Assembly: GCA_019414445.1 (NCBI GenBank) | Contig: DXMA01000002.1 | Span: 120,000 to 183,999 of the forward strand | Reading direction: 5' to 3' | DNA length: 64,000 nt | From: Collinsella sp. | Lineage (GTDB): Bacteria > Actinomycetota > Coriobacteriia > Coriobacteriales > Coriobacteriaceae | Shown here: one piece after another, positions 22,012 to 30,440 of the stretch | Position numbering within the stretch: position 1 is the stretch's first letter | Layout of the letters: every line of letters begins with the position of its first letter | The notes under the pieces: generated by a model | The model's database searches: none | What the model saw: only the letters and a program-made list of their open reading frames with translations | What the model was told of the DNA's origin: nothing | Made by a program: the position numbers and the translations under genes

Positions 22012-22088
22012 TGGTGGACCTGACAAGATTCGAACTTGTGACCTCCCGGTTATCAGCCGGACGCTCTAACCAACTGAGCTACAGGTCC
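22012..22088 (-). tRNA. tRNA-Ile (anticodon GAT), copy 2
   Basis: Identical 77-base gene to 21788-21864, with encoded CCA. The two isoleucine genes flank tRNA-Ala. Confidence 0.97.
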
Positions 22089-22157
22089 ATCGCGCAAGGG
22101 ATATATTAGACGAGTCGTTACGCGCGCGTCAACAACTTTTTTGAAAAACTTTGGAGG

Positions 22158-22293
22158 GTGCCCGCCGAGTGGGCGAGATGGGTTAGGTTTGCTGCTCGGA
22201 CAGTCCTGCGCAAGACGAAGGCCACATTAAGTGGCCTTCTTTGCGTGCGGAACTCGCGACAAACCTAACCCATCTCGCCCACTCGGCGGGCAC
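22158..22293. repeat. Palindromic element with perfect 34-bp arms
   Basis: Bases 22158-22191 are the exact reverse complement of 22260-22293. The 68-base centre carries its own 9-bp hairpin (GAAGGCCAC / GTGGCCTTC). Outside the arms a further stretch of about 20 bases is still partly inverted (CTTTTTTGA on both sides). It fills the gap between the gyrA terminator and tRNA-Ile copy 2, which otherwise holds no gene. Confidence 0.85.
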
Positions 22294-22309
22294 GGGGTCC
22301 AAGGTTGTC

Positions 22310-22342
22310 AAAAAAGCGGTCGGCGCGCAGTGCGCCGACCGC
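22310..22342 (-). terminator. Terminator of gyrA
   Basis: Perfect 11-bp GC stem GCGGTCGGCGC / GCGCCGACCGC with a five-base loop, followed by TTTTTT on the minus strand. Confidence 0.9.
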
Positions 22343-22382
22343 CGATATATGGGGCCTGATATTTTCTACCAGCTAGTTCCTC

Positions 22383-25124
22383 TTACTCGTCTAGGAGATC
22401 TTCTGGTATGTCGTTGCCGTCGCCTAGGTCGACTGGGGTTTCTTCGGGGGCATAGCTGTCTTCTGCGGCTTCGCCTTCGGGCTTCTCCTTGGCGGCTGTC
22501 ATGCGGGCTACGGCGCATACGCGGTCGTTGTCGTCGACGGTCATCATCTTGACGCCCTGGGTGGCGCGACCGGTTTGGCTGATCTCGTCGGTCTTGACGC
22601 GAATGACCGTCGCGCCCTCCGTCACGATGAACAACTCGTGCTGCGGGCCCACCGTCTTCATGGCCGCGAGGTTGCCCTTACGCTCGGTCATTTGGATGGT
22701 GTAGACGCCCTGGCCGCCGCGATTCTGCTCCGGGTAGTCCGCGACCGGCGTGCGCTTGCCGTAGCCGCGCTCGGTGATGACGAATAGATCGCCGTTGCCG
22801 TTAGTGACTTCCATGCCCAGAACGCTCACGCCGTCCTTCATACCGATACCGCGAACGCCGCTAGTATCGCGGCCGGTGGCGCGCACCTGCTCCTCGGAGA
22901 ACATGATCGCCTTGCCCGCGGTGGTGGCCAGGATAATCTTGTCGCCCTCGCGCACGCGGCGCACGTTCAGCAGCGCGTCGTCGTCACGCAGGTTGATAGC
23001 GATCAGGCCGTCGCGGCGGCTGCGGTCATATGCGCTCATTACGGTCTTCTTGACCATGCCGCTCTTGGTGGCAAACATCAGGTACTCGTCGGCAGGGAAC
23101 TCGCGGCAGCTGATGACGCTCGCGATCTTCTCGCCCTCCTCGAAGGGCAGCAGGTTGACGATTGCGGTACCGCGCGCCTGGCGCGTACCCACCGGCAGCT
23201 CGTGCACCTTCAGGCGATAGACCTTACCCTTGCTCGAGAAGAACAGCACGTACTCGTGCGTGGACGCGATGAACATCTCGTCGATGACGTCGTCCTCTTT
23301 GAGGTTGACGCCCGACACGCCCTTGCCGCCGCGCTTCTGGGCGCGGTAGGCGGCCACCGGGATGCGCTTGACATAGCCGGTGTGGGTGATGGTCACGACC
23401 ATGTCCTCATCGGCAATGAGGTCCTCGACGTCCAGGTCCTTCTCGACATGGCTGATCTCGGTGCGGCGCTTATCGCCGAACTTCTTGGAGATCTCGCGCA
23501 TCTCTTCCTTAATGACGCCCAGGATCTTCTCCTCGTGCGCCAGCAGGTCCTCGTAGTAGGCGATGGCGCGGCGCAGGCCGTCCAGCTCTTCCTGGATCTT
23601 GTCGCGCTCCAGGCCGGTCAGGCGGCGCAGCTTCATCTCGAGGATGGCCGTGGTCTGCTCGGGCGTAAAGCCAAAGCGCTCGATCAGGCGGCTGCTGGCC
23701 TCGGAGTCGGTCTGCGAGGAGCGGATGATGCTGATGACCTCGTCGATATGGTCAAGGGCCATCAGGTAGCCCTCAAGGATATGCGCGCGGGCCTGGGCCT
23801 TCTTAAGGTCGAAGCGGGTGCGGCGGGTGACGACGTCGACCTGGTGGTCGATGTAGTGCTGCAGCATCTCGCGCAGACTCAGGCATTTGGGAACGCCGTT
23901 GACAAGCGCCAGGTTGTTGGCGCCAAAGGTCGTCTGCAGCGAGGTGTACTTGTACAGGTTGTTGAGCACGACCTGCGGGATGACGCCCTTCTTGAGTTCG
24001 ATGACCAGACGGATACCCTTCTGGTTGGACTCATCGCGCATATCCGAGATGCCCTCGATGCGCTTGTCGTTGACGAGCTGGGCGATCTTCTCCTGCAGGG
24101 TGCCCTTGTTGACCATGTAGGGGATCTCGGTAAAGACCAGGCGGCTGCGGCCGGTCTTGGTGGACTCCACGTGAGCCTTGGCGCGCACGGTAATGGAGCC
24201 GCGGCCGGTCTCGTAGCTCTGCTTAATGCCGGCGCTGCCCATGATGATGGCGCCGGTGGGGAAGTCCGGACCGGGCATGATCTGCATGAGCTCGTCGACG
24301 GTGGCTTCGGGGTTGTCGATCAGGTAGCAGGTGGCCTCGATCGCCTCGGTGAGGTTGTGCGGGGCGATGTTGGTGGCCATGCCGACGGCGATGCCCTGGC
24401 TGCCGTTGACCAGCAGGTTGGGGAAGCGCGCAGGCAGCGCCACGGGCTCGGCGAGTGATTCGTCGTAGTTGGGCTGCCAGTCGACGGTATCCTTCTGCAG
24501 GTCACGCAGCAGCTCCATGGCGGGCTTTGCCAGGCGGCTCTCGGTGTAACGCATGGCCGCCGCGCCGTCGCCGTCGATGTTGCCGAAGTTGCCGTGGCCG
24601 TCGATGAGCGGCGTGCGCATGGAGAACCACTGCGCCAGGCGGACCATGGCCTCATAGACCGCGAAGTCGCCATGCGGGTGGTACTTACCGATAACTTCGC
24701 CGACCGTCCAGGCCGACTTCTTATGTGGGCGGTTGGGGTAGATGCCGCTCTCGTTCATCGCATACAGGATACGGCGGTGTACCGGCTTTAAGCCGTCGCG
24801 CACGTCCGGCAGGGCGCGCGCCGTGATAACCGACATCGAATACTCGATAAACGACTGCTTCATCTCGCGACCGAACTCCGAAATCTGGAGCTGGCCGCCG
24901 TTGATATCCTCGCCGGCCGAGGCGCCACGGTCGACTTCGCCAAAGCTCTCCTCGAGCTCACCGTCGTCGTCCTCTTCCTCATCATCATCGGCATCGGGGT
25001 TATAGGCGTCCGGGTCGCCGTCCTCGCCCTGCTCAGCACGGGCAAGCAGGCGCTTCAGATCATCGGGCATACCGGCATCGCCGGCCTCGTCCATACCCTC
25101 GTTATTGTTGATATCGTCTGCCAC
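22383..25124 (-). CDS. gyrA: DNA gyrase subunit A
   Basis: Breakage-reunion subunit of gyrase. After about 75 acidic residues with no counterpart in typical GyrA (EDGDPDAYNPDADDDEEEDD), the protein follows the family: SFIEYSMSVITARALPDVRD, the DNA gate with AAAMRYTE (catalytic Tyr near residue 193), and a six-bladed C-terminal DNA-wrapping domain with the GyrA box QKRGGKG. The tail is acidic again. The quinolone region reads GDFAVYE: Phe154 stands at E. coli Ser83 and Glu158 at Asp87. The start codon is GTG at 25124 after GAGGAGGTAAC. It follows gyrB by 178 bases that contain a long stem-loop. Confidence 0.98.
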   Translation of the reverse strand: MADDINNNEGMDEAGDAGMPDDLKRLLARAEQGEDGDPDAYNPDADDDEEEDDDGELEESFGEVDRGASAGEDINGGQLQISEFGREMKQSFIEYSMSVITARALPDVRDGLKPVHRRILYAMNESGIYPNRPHKKSAWTVGEVIGKYHPHGDFAVYEAMVRLAQWFSMRTPLIDGHGNFGNIDGDGAAAMRYTESRLAKPAMELLRDLQKDTVDWQPNYDESLAEPVALPARFPNLLVNGSQGIAVGMATNIAPHNLTEAIEATCYLIDNPEATVDELMQIMPGPDFPTGAIIMGSAGIKQSYETGRGSITVRAKAHVESTKTGRSRLVFTEIPYMVNKGTLQEKIAQLVNDKRIEGISDMRDESNQKGIRLVIELKKGVIPQVVLNNLYKYTSLQTTFGANNLALVNGVPKCLSLREMLQHYIDHQVDVVTRRTRFDLKKAQARAHILEGYLMALDHIDEVISIIRSSQTDSEASSRLIERFGFTPEQTTAILEMKLRRLTGLERDKIQEELDGLRRAIAYYEDLLAHEEKILGVIKEEMREISKKFGDKRRTEISHVEKDLDVEDLIADEDMVVTITHTGYVKRIPVAAYRAQKRGGKGVSGVNLKEDDVIDEMFIASTHEYVLFFSSKGKVYRLKVHELPVGTRQARGTAIVNLLPFEEGEKIASVISCREFPADEYLMFATKSGMVKKTVMSAYDRSRRDGLIAINLRDDDALLNVRRVREGDKIILATTAGKAIMFSEEQVRATGRDTSGVRGIGMKDGVSVLGMEVTNGNGDLFVITERGYGKRTPVADYPEQNRGGQGVYTIQMTERKGNLAAMKTVGPQHELFIVTEGATVIRVKTDEISQTGRATQGVKMMTVDDNDRVCAVARMTAAKEKPEGEAAEDSYAPEETPVDLGDGNDIPEDLLDE

Positions 25125-25200
25125 GTTACCTCCTCATGGTTTGCGTGGTCCATTAGTTCCCTACCACGGAGACGAATTACCGGGAACACCGGATAACCCT

Positions 25201-25307
25201 CCTAGGTTTTCCAGGTGCCCCAGGTTGCCCTGAAGGATGAGGGCGCGCGCCTTGCGTGCGGCGCCCGAAATCCTGAAGGGCAAGATGGGGTGCCTGGGAA
25301 AGCTAGG
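25201..25307 (-). repeat. Long imperfect stem-loop between gyrB and gyrA
   Basis: Arms of about 45 bases (25201 onward and back to 25307) pair with only short two-base interruptions; the right arm includes the gyrB stop codon. No U-tract follows on the gyrA side, so it does not look like a simple terminator. Confidence 0.75.
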
Positions 25308-27333
25308 CGTCTAAGAAGCGCGCGTCGTGCGCATGTTTCTCGATGTACTCGCGGCGATAGCCGACCTCGGAACCCATCAGCTCACGCACGGCGCGGTCCG
25401 CCACCACGGCGTCCTCGATCGACACGCGCTGCAGGATGCGGGTCTTGGGGTCCATCGTCGTCGAGGCAAGCTGCTTGGGGTCCATCTCGCCCAGACCCTT
25501 GTAGCGCTGGACGGTATAGCCCTTGCGCTTCTTGGTGATCTTGCCGTCCTTGGCCTTGCCGTCCTCGTCGTCCTCGTCGGGGTTCAGGCCCAGGCTCTGA
25601 ATGGTGTCGCGCAGGATCTCGTCTTCGGGCTGGCGGCCGTTGGGATACACGTAGTGGATCTTGTTGCGCACCTTAATGCCAAAGATAGGCGGGCAGGCAA
25701 CATAGACGTAGCCGGCATCGATCAGCGGACGCATGTACTTGTAGAAGAACGTCAGCAGCAGGATGCGGATATGCGCACCGTCAACGTCTGCATCGGTCAT
25801 GATGATGATCTTGTGGTAGCGCGCCTTGGTGATATCGAAGTCGCCGCCGTCGCCGGCACTCGTCGTGACACCGCAGCCGATCGCGGTAATCAGCGACTGG
25901 ATGGTGTCGCTCGAGAACGCGCGATGGTCACCAACGCGTTCGACGTTCAGAATCTTGCCGCGCAGGGGCAGAATCGCCTGGATGTCTCGGCGACGGCCGT
26001 CCTTGGCCGAACCGCCTGCCGAGTCGCCCTCTACGATGAAGAGCTCGGTCAGCTCGGCATCGCGCACTGAGCAGTCAGCGAGCTTACCGGGCAGGGACGC
26101 CGTCTCGAGCAGGCTCTTGCGGCGGGTCGCCTCGCGCGCCTTGCGGGCGGCGTTGCGCGCCTTGCAGGCCTGTTGCGCCTTCTTGACGATCTCGCGGGCG
26201 GGCTTGGGATGCTCCTCCAAGTAATCGGCGAGGCCGTCGGTCACGATCTTGAGCGTGAGCGCGCGCATATAGGAGCTACCGAGCTTGGCCTTGGTCTGCC
26301 CCTCAAACTGCGGATCGGGCAGCTTGACCGAGATAACGGCCGAAAGGCCCTCGCGCACATCGTCGCCGGTCAGGTTGGCGTCTTTTTCCTTGAGCAGGTT
26401 CTGTTTGCGCGCGTAGTCGTTGATCACGCGGGTGAGCGCGGTGCGGAAGCCCTCAAGGTGCATGCCGCCCTCGGGAGTGTAGATGTCGTTGGCAAACGAC
26501 ATGACGTTCTCGCCGTAGCCGCTATTCCACTGCAGGGAAACCTCGACCTCGCCCATCTTGGCCACGGGAGCGTCCGGGTCCGATTTGCCCTCGATGTAGA
26601 TGGGCTCCTTAAAGGCCTCGGGGACGTCCTTGCCCTCGTTGAGGAACTTGACGAAGTCGATGATGCCGCCCTCGTAGCAAAACTCCTCCACGTGGGGAGT
26701 CGCCTCGCGCTCGTCGGTCAGCACGATCTTGAGGTTCTTATTGAGGAACGCTGTCTCCTGCAGACGGTTGTGCAGCGTATCGAAATCGTAGATGCAGGTC
26801 TCGAAGATCTCGTCGTCGGGCCAGAAGGTGACGGTGGTGCCCGTCGAATCCGAGGTGCCCACGACCTCCATCTTCTTGACGGTCTTGCCGCGCGAGAACT
26901 CCATCTCGTAGGTGTTGCCATCGCGACGAACCTGAACGACCACGCGCTTGGACAGTGCGTTGACGACGGAGATGCCTACGCCGTGCAGGCCGCCCGAGAC
27001 CTTATAGGCCGAGTTATCGAACTTACCGCCGGCGTGCAAGATCGTCATAACGACCTCGAGCGTCGGGATCTTTTTAACAGGGTGCTCGTCGACGGGGATG
27101 CCGCGCCCGTTGTCGACGACCGTGATGGAGTTGTCGGCGTGGACCGTCACCTGGATCTCGGTGCAGAAACCGGCCATGGCCTCGTCGACGGAGTTGTCAA
27201 CGATCTCCCACACCAGGTGATGCAGACCGCTGGCGCTCGTCGAGCCGATATACATGCCCGGGCGCTTACGAACGGCCTCGAGACCTTCGAGAATCTTAAT
27301 CTCGCCGCCATCGTAATCGTTTTCGTTTGCCAC
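25303..27333 (-). CDS. gyrB: DNA gyrase subunit B
   Basis: ATPase subunit of gyrase. The GHKL domain shows EAVRKRPGMYIGS, EIVDNSVDEAMAGF and the G-box GGLHGVGISVVNALS; the TOPRIM domain shows EGDSAGGSAK and the metal-binding DADVDG. The tail ends RREYIEKHAHDARFLDA. Length is 676. The start is GTG at 27333 with AAGGAGG five bases upstream; an ATG six codons earlier would overlap that site. A terminator separates it from the recF/DUF721 transcript, so gyrB probably has its own promoter. Confidence 0.98.
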   Translation of the reverse strand: MANENDYDGGEIKILEGLEAVRKRPGMYIGSTSASGLHHLVWEIVDNSVDEAMAGFCTEIQVTVHADNSITVVDNGRGIPVDEHPVKKIPTLEVVMTILHAGGKFDNSAYKVSGGLHGVGISVVNALSKRVVVQVRRDGNTYEMEFSRGKTVKKMEVVGTSDSTGTTVTFWPDDEIFETCIYDFDTLHNRLQETAFLNKNLKIVLTDEREATPHVEEFCYEGGIIDFVKFLNEGKDVPEAFKEPIYIEGKSDPDAPVAKMGEVEVSLQWNSGYGENVMSFANDIYTPEGGMHLEGFRTALTRVINDYARKQNLLKEKDANLTGDDVREGLSAVISVKLPDPQFEGQTKAKLGSSYMRALTLKIVTDGLADYLEEHPKPAREIVKKAQQACKARNAARKAREATRRKSLLETASLPGKLADCSVRDAELTELFIVEGDSAGGSAKDGRRRDIQAILPLRGKILNVERVGDHRAFSSDTIQSLITAIGCGVTTSAGDGGDFDITKARYHKIIIMTDADVDGAHIRILLLTFFYKYMRPLIDAGYVYVACPPIFGIKVRNKIHYVYPNGRQPEDEILRDTIQSLGLNPDEDDEDGKAKDGKITKKRKGYTVQRYKGLGEMDPKQLASTTMDPKTRILQRVSIEDAVVADRAVRELMGSEVGYRREYIEKHAHDARFLDA

Positions 27334-27382
27334 ACGTCCTCCTTCAGTCAAGAAAATGTGTACAGCCTTACTAGTTTATCGT

Positions 27383-27411
27383 AAAAAAATACCCTCGGGA
27401 CCGAGGGTATT
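27383..27411 (-). terminator. Terminator after the DUF721 gene
   Basis: AATACCCTCG / CGAGGGTATT stem with a four-base loop, followed by TTTTTTT on the minus strand. Confidence 0.9.
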
Positions 27412-27438
27412 TGGCTCTACAAGGCCACCAGATGCGAT

Positions 27439-27996
27439 TTAAGGCTCTTTTTTGCTTTGCACGCCCTTGGCCCACTCGGCACTGGCTCTCATGGCATTCT
27501 CGAGGGCCTCGCGCAGTTTTTGGTCTTCGATGGGCGCCACCTGGCGCTCGATCTCGGTGCACTCGGCCTCACTTAGGTCGGCGTGCGGGGCCGGCGGGCG
27601 CTCGGTCGTCGCCGGGCGCAGGCGCTCCTTGGCGGCGGGCGGCGTGTGACTGGGCGCGGTGGTTTTGAACACCAGGCCGTCCACATGCGCACCGGCGCGC
27701 TCCATGCGCGCGCGGATGATCTCGCGCAACAACGTCATTTCCTGCGTCCACGAGGGCGAGTCGAGATATACCAGCAGCTCATTGGACTCGGGCAGGTAGC
27801 GCAGTCCCGTCACATGCCGCCCCTCGCGCGTGCCCGAGCACACCGCGTTCCATGCGCGATAGACCGTGCGCGACTCCTCGGCGGCCTCCATCTGCGCACG
27901 GCGCTCGGGGGTCGCAGCCGCCAGGATGCGCTGGCGCTCTGCGTTCAAAAACCCGCTGAAGGCGACTGTCTCGCTCTCGTAATTAGCACGTCTCAC
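27439..27996 (-). CDS. DUF721 (DciA-like) protein
   Basis: The 185 residues contain a DUF721 core (VYRAWNAVCSGTREGRHVTGL, then LLVYLDSPSWTQEMTLLREI) followed by a proline-rich linker and a C-terminal helix. DciA proteins load DnaB in bacteria without DnaC/DnaI, and DUF721 genes between recF and gyrB are common in actinobacteria. I infer a loader-type role, in keeping with the absence of another loader here. The GTG start lies inside the recF 3' end (14-base overlap), so the two are translationally linked. Confidence 0.8.
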   Translation of the reverse strand: MRRANYESETVAFSGFLNAERQRILAAATPERRAQMEAAEESRTVYRAWNAVCSGTREGRHVTGLRYLPESNELLVYLDSPSWTQEMTLLREIIRARMERAGAHVDGLVFKTTAPSHTPPAAKERLRPATTERPPAPHADLSEAECTEIERQVAPIEDQKLREALENAMRASAEWAKGVQSKKEP

Positions 27997-29089
27997 CCAT
28001 GCTCACCACCTTGGCTCGATCAAGCAGGTCATCGGTAAAGTACCCCAGGTTGGTCGTAGTTATGACCGTCTGGATATCATCGCCGATCAGCCGCAGGAAA
28101 GCGCCGCGACGCTCGCCGTCGAGCTCGCTCATCACGTCGTCCAGAAGCAGCAGTGGGGCGGTGCCCAGGACATCGCGAGCCACGGCGACCTCGGCCACCT
28201 TCCAGGACAGCACCAGCGTGCGCTGCTGTCCTTGGCTGGCAAATGAACGGGCGGAGCGACCCGCCACGGTGAACTCAATCTCGTCGCGATGCGGTCCCAC
28301 CAACGTCACGCCGCGGCGAATTTCCTCGTCGGCGTGCTCATCAAGGGCGGCCAGCATGCGCTCGTACGCCCAGCCCTTCAGCTCTTCGCGATCCTCGACC
28401 TTGGGCAAATCCCCCAGCGTGGACGCATAGGTCACGTTGGCGGCCTCACCGGACGCCACTTGCCCGTAGGCAGCGTGCACATGGCCCGCCAGCCGGTCGA
28501 GCAGGGCCAACCGGTGCACGAGCAGGGCCGAGCCCGCACGGGCAATCGAATCGTTCCACGCGCCGAGCATCTCGCGGCAGCACCAGGCCTCCTTGAGCAA
28601 GGCGTTGCGCTGGGTCACGCAGCGCCCATAGGTGCTCGCAAGATCGGCATAGCGTGCGCTCAGTTGCATGCCGAAGTCATCGAGGGCGGCGCGGCGCACA
28701 CTGGCGCCTCGCTTAACCATGTCCAGATGGTCGGGGCAAAACAGCACGCTCGGCAGAACCCCGCGCACACCGGCGGCAGAGCATCTCTTGCCGTTGCGGC
28801 TAAACGAGCGCTTACCGTCCTCCGCGCTCAATCCCATATCAAGCACGCGGCCGTCGCCCTCGAGCCTCAGCTCGATCTTGCACGAGCCCACGCCGTCATG
28901 GACGAGCTCGGCTGCGGTCGGATGCCTAAACGAGGCGCCGCTCGTCAGCAGCTGCAGCGCCTCTATGAGATTGGTCTTTCCCGCCGCGTTGGGTCCCGCA
29001 AGTATCGTCACGCCCTCGTCCAGGGCAAGGCGATAGCTATCGAAGCTGCGGTAGTGCGCGACGGAAAGATCGCGGGCGAACATGGTCAT
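27983..29089 (-). CDS. recF: DNA replication and repair protein RecF
   Basis: SMC-like ATPase that helps RecA load at gaps. Walker A GPNAAGKT is at residues 32-39, the signature region FASQGQQRTLVLSWK and Walker B LLLLDDVMSELD are in the expected places. Length 368 is typical. It begins 10 bases after the dnaN stop with no clear ribosome-binding site, so translation is probably coupled to dnaN. Confidence 0.97.
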   Translation of the reverse strand: MTMFARDLSVAHYRSFDSYRLALDEGVTILAGPNAAGKTNLIEALQLLTSGASFRHPTAAELVHDGVGSCKIELRLEGDGRVLDMGLSAEDGKRSFSRNGKRCSAAGVRGVLPSVLFCPDHLDMVKRGASVRRAALDDFGMQLSARYADLASTYGRCVTQRNALLKEAWCCREMLGAWNDSIARAGSALLVHRLALLDRLAGHVHAAYGQVASGEAANVTYASTLGDLPKVEDREELKGWAYERMLAALDEHADEEIRRGVTLVGPHRDEIEFTVAGRSARSFASQGQQRTLVLSWKVAEVAVARDVLGTAPLLLLDDVMSELDGERRGAFLRLIGDDIQTVITTTNLGYFTDDLLDRAKVVSMGETC

Positions 29090-29098
29090 GGCGCAGCG

Positions 29099-30202
29099 CT
29101 AGATGCGGACCGGCATGACCAGGTACAGGTAGTTGATCTTGTCGTAGGACTTAAAGATGCCCGCCTGCGAGTAGCTCTTGAGCTCCAGCGTGATCTCCTT
29201 CTCCTTGGACAGGGCATTGAGGCAGCCGAAGATGTAATGGTAGTTGAAGGCGATGGTACCCGACTCGCCCTCGGCCTCGACATCGATCGTCTCCTGCGCA
29301 AGGTCCTGGTCATTGGAAATGGAGGACAGGCCCATCTGCCCGTTCTCGACATCGATCTCGAACTTGACGGCGGGGTTGGCGCTCGCGATAACGGCCACGC
29401 GTTTGAGGGCGGCGTTAAAGGCGGCGACGTCGATCTTGACGCTCGTCACGCACGAATCGGGGATGAGCTGCTTGTAGTTGGGGTACACGCCCTCGATACG
29501 GCGCGACACGTAGGTGGTGTTGCCGGCCTCGAAGACGACCTGGGTGTCGGTAGCCCCGATCATGATGGTCGCCTGGCTGGCCATGATGTTCAGCGCGTCG
29601 TTAAAGGCGTCAGCCGGAACGTTGAGCTCAAAGGAGCCCTCGAGGGTCGAGGTCTCGACCTGCGTATCGCACACGGCCAAGCGAAAGGAATCGGTCGCTA
29701 CCAGGCGTACGGTGTTGTTCTCGACCTTCATGTGCACGCCGCCCAGGATGGGGCGAGCCTTGTCGGTCGAGGTGACGCGCCACACGCGGCCGACCATTTC
29801 GGACAAGACATCGGTCGGCAGCTCCACGGCACTCTCGATGGCATAGGCCGGAAACTCGGGGAAGTCATTGGCATCGAGCGTGTTCAGGCGGAAAGAGCTC
29901 TTCTCGCAACCAATCAGCACCTGGCGCTCGGACAGCTCAAAGGTGACCGGGGCATCGGGGAGGGTCTTGGTGATATTGGAGAGCATCTTACAGGGAATAA
30001 CCATCTCGCCCTCTTCTTCGACATGCGCCGCGATGCGATGACGGATCGAGATGGTGTAGTTAGAGGTCTGGAATTCCAAGATGCCGTCTTGGGCCTTAAC
30101 GAGCACGCCCGACAGGATAGGGAGGGTGGATGCCGAAGCGACACCCTTCATAACGACGCCGATGGCTTGTGTAAGCGAGCTCTGGCTGACGGTGAACTTC
30201 AT
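29099..30202 (-). CDS. dnaN: DNA polymerase III sliding clamp (beta)
   Basis: Ring-shaped processivity factor. The 367 residues begin MKFTVSQSSLTQAIGVVMKG and end with the conserved YLYLVMPVRI, with three clamp folds between. AAAGGT lies eight bases before the ATG. It follows dnaA after a 238-base gap that carries candidate origin elements. Confidence 0.98.
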   Translation of the reverse strand: MKFTVSQSSLTQAIGVVMKGVASASTLPILSGVLVKAQDGILEFQTSNYTISIRHRIAAHVEEEGEMVIPCKMLSNITKTLPDAPVTFELSERQVLIGCEKSSFRLNTLDANDFPEFPAYAIESAVELPTDVLSEMVGRVWRVTSTDKARPILGGVHMKVENNTVRLVATDSFRLAVCDTQVETSTLEGSFELNVPADAFNDALNIMASQATIMIGATDTQVVFEAGNTTYVSRRIEGVYPNYKQLIPDSCVTSVKIDVAAFNAALKRVAVIASANPAVKFEIDVENGQMGLSSISNDQDLAQETIDVEAEGESGTIAFNYHYIFGCLNALSKEKEITLELKSYSQAGIFKSYDKINYLYLVMPVRI

Positions 30203-30440
30203 CTTTTAATACCTTTCTATAGATATAAATATCTTAATAATAGTAATAGCACTGACGAAACTGTTGATTACTCCCAAAGACGCAGGTCAGACCCAGAAAG
30301 AGAATCGACAGCAACCTGTGTGCAACAGGGGTGGTTTTCCACGTTCAAAACCTGCGCAAAACTTTTCATCACCGCGGGTTGGGTTTTAGACACCTTATGC
30401 CCGTGGTTTCGACAAGTTTTCAACAGGTGTCTCTATTTCC
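30203..30440. other. Candidate oriC part: unwinding region and DnaA-box-like repeats
   Basis: The dnaN-proximal side (30203-30250) is strongly AT-rich and contains TAA TAA TAG TAA TAG at 30235-30249. A short spacer (CACTGACGAAA) then leads to CTGTTGATTACT at 30261-30272. Further boxes: TTTTCCACG at 30335-30343 and AGTTTTCAACAGG at 30415-30427. The arrangement resembles the basal unwinding system of Bacillus (trinucleotides, GC-containing spacer, DnaA box). No perfect TTATCCACA is present. Confidence 0.65.
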
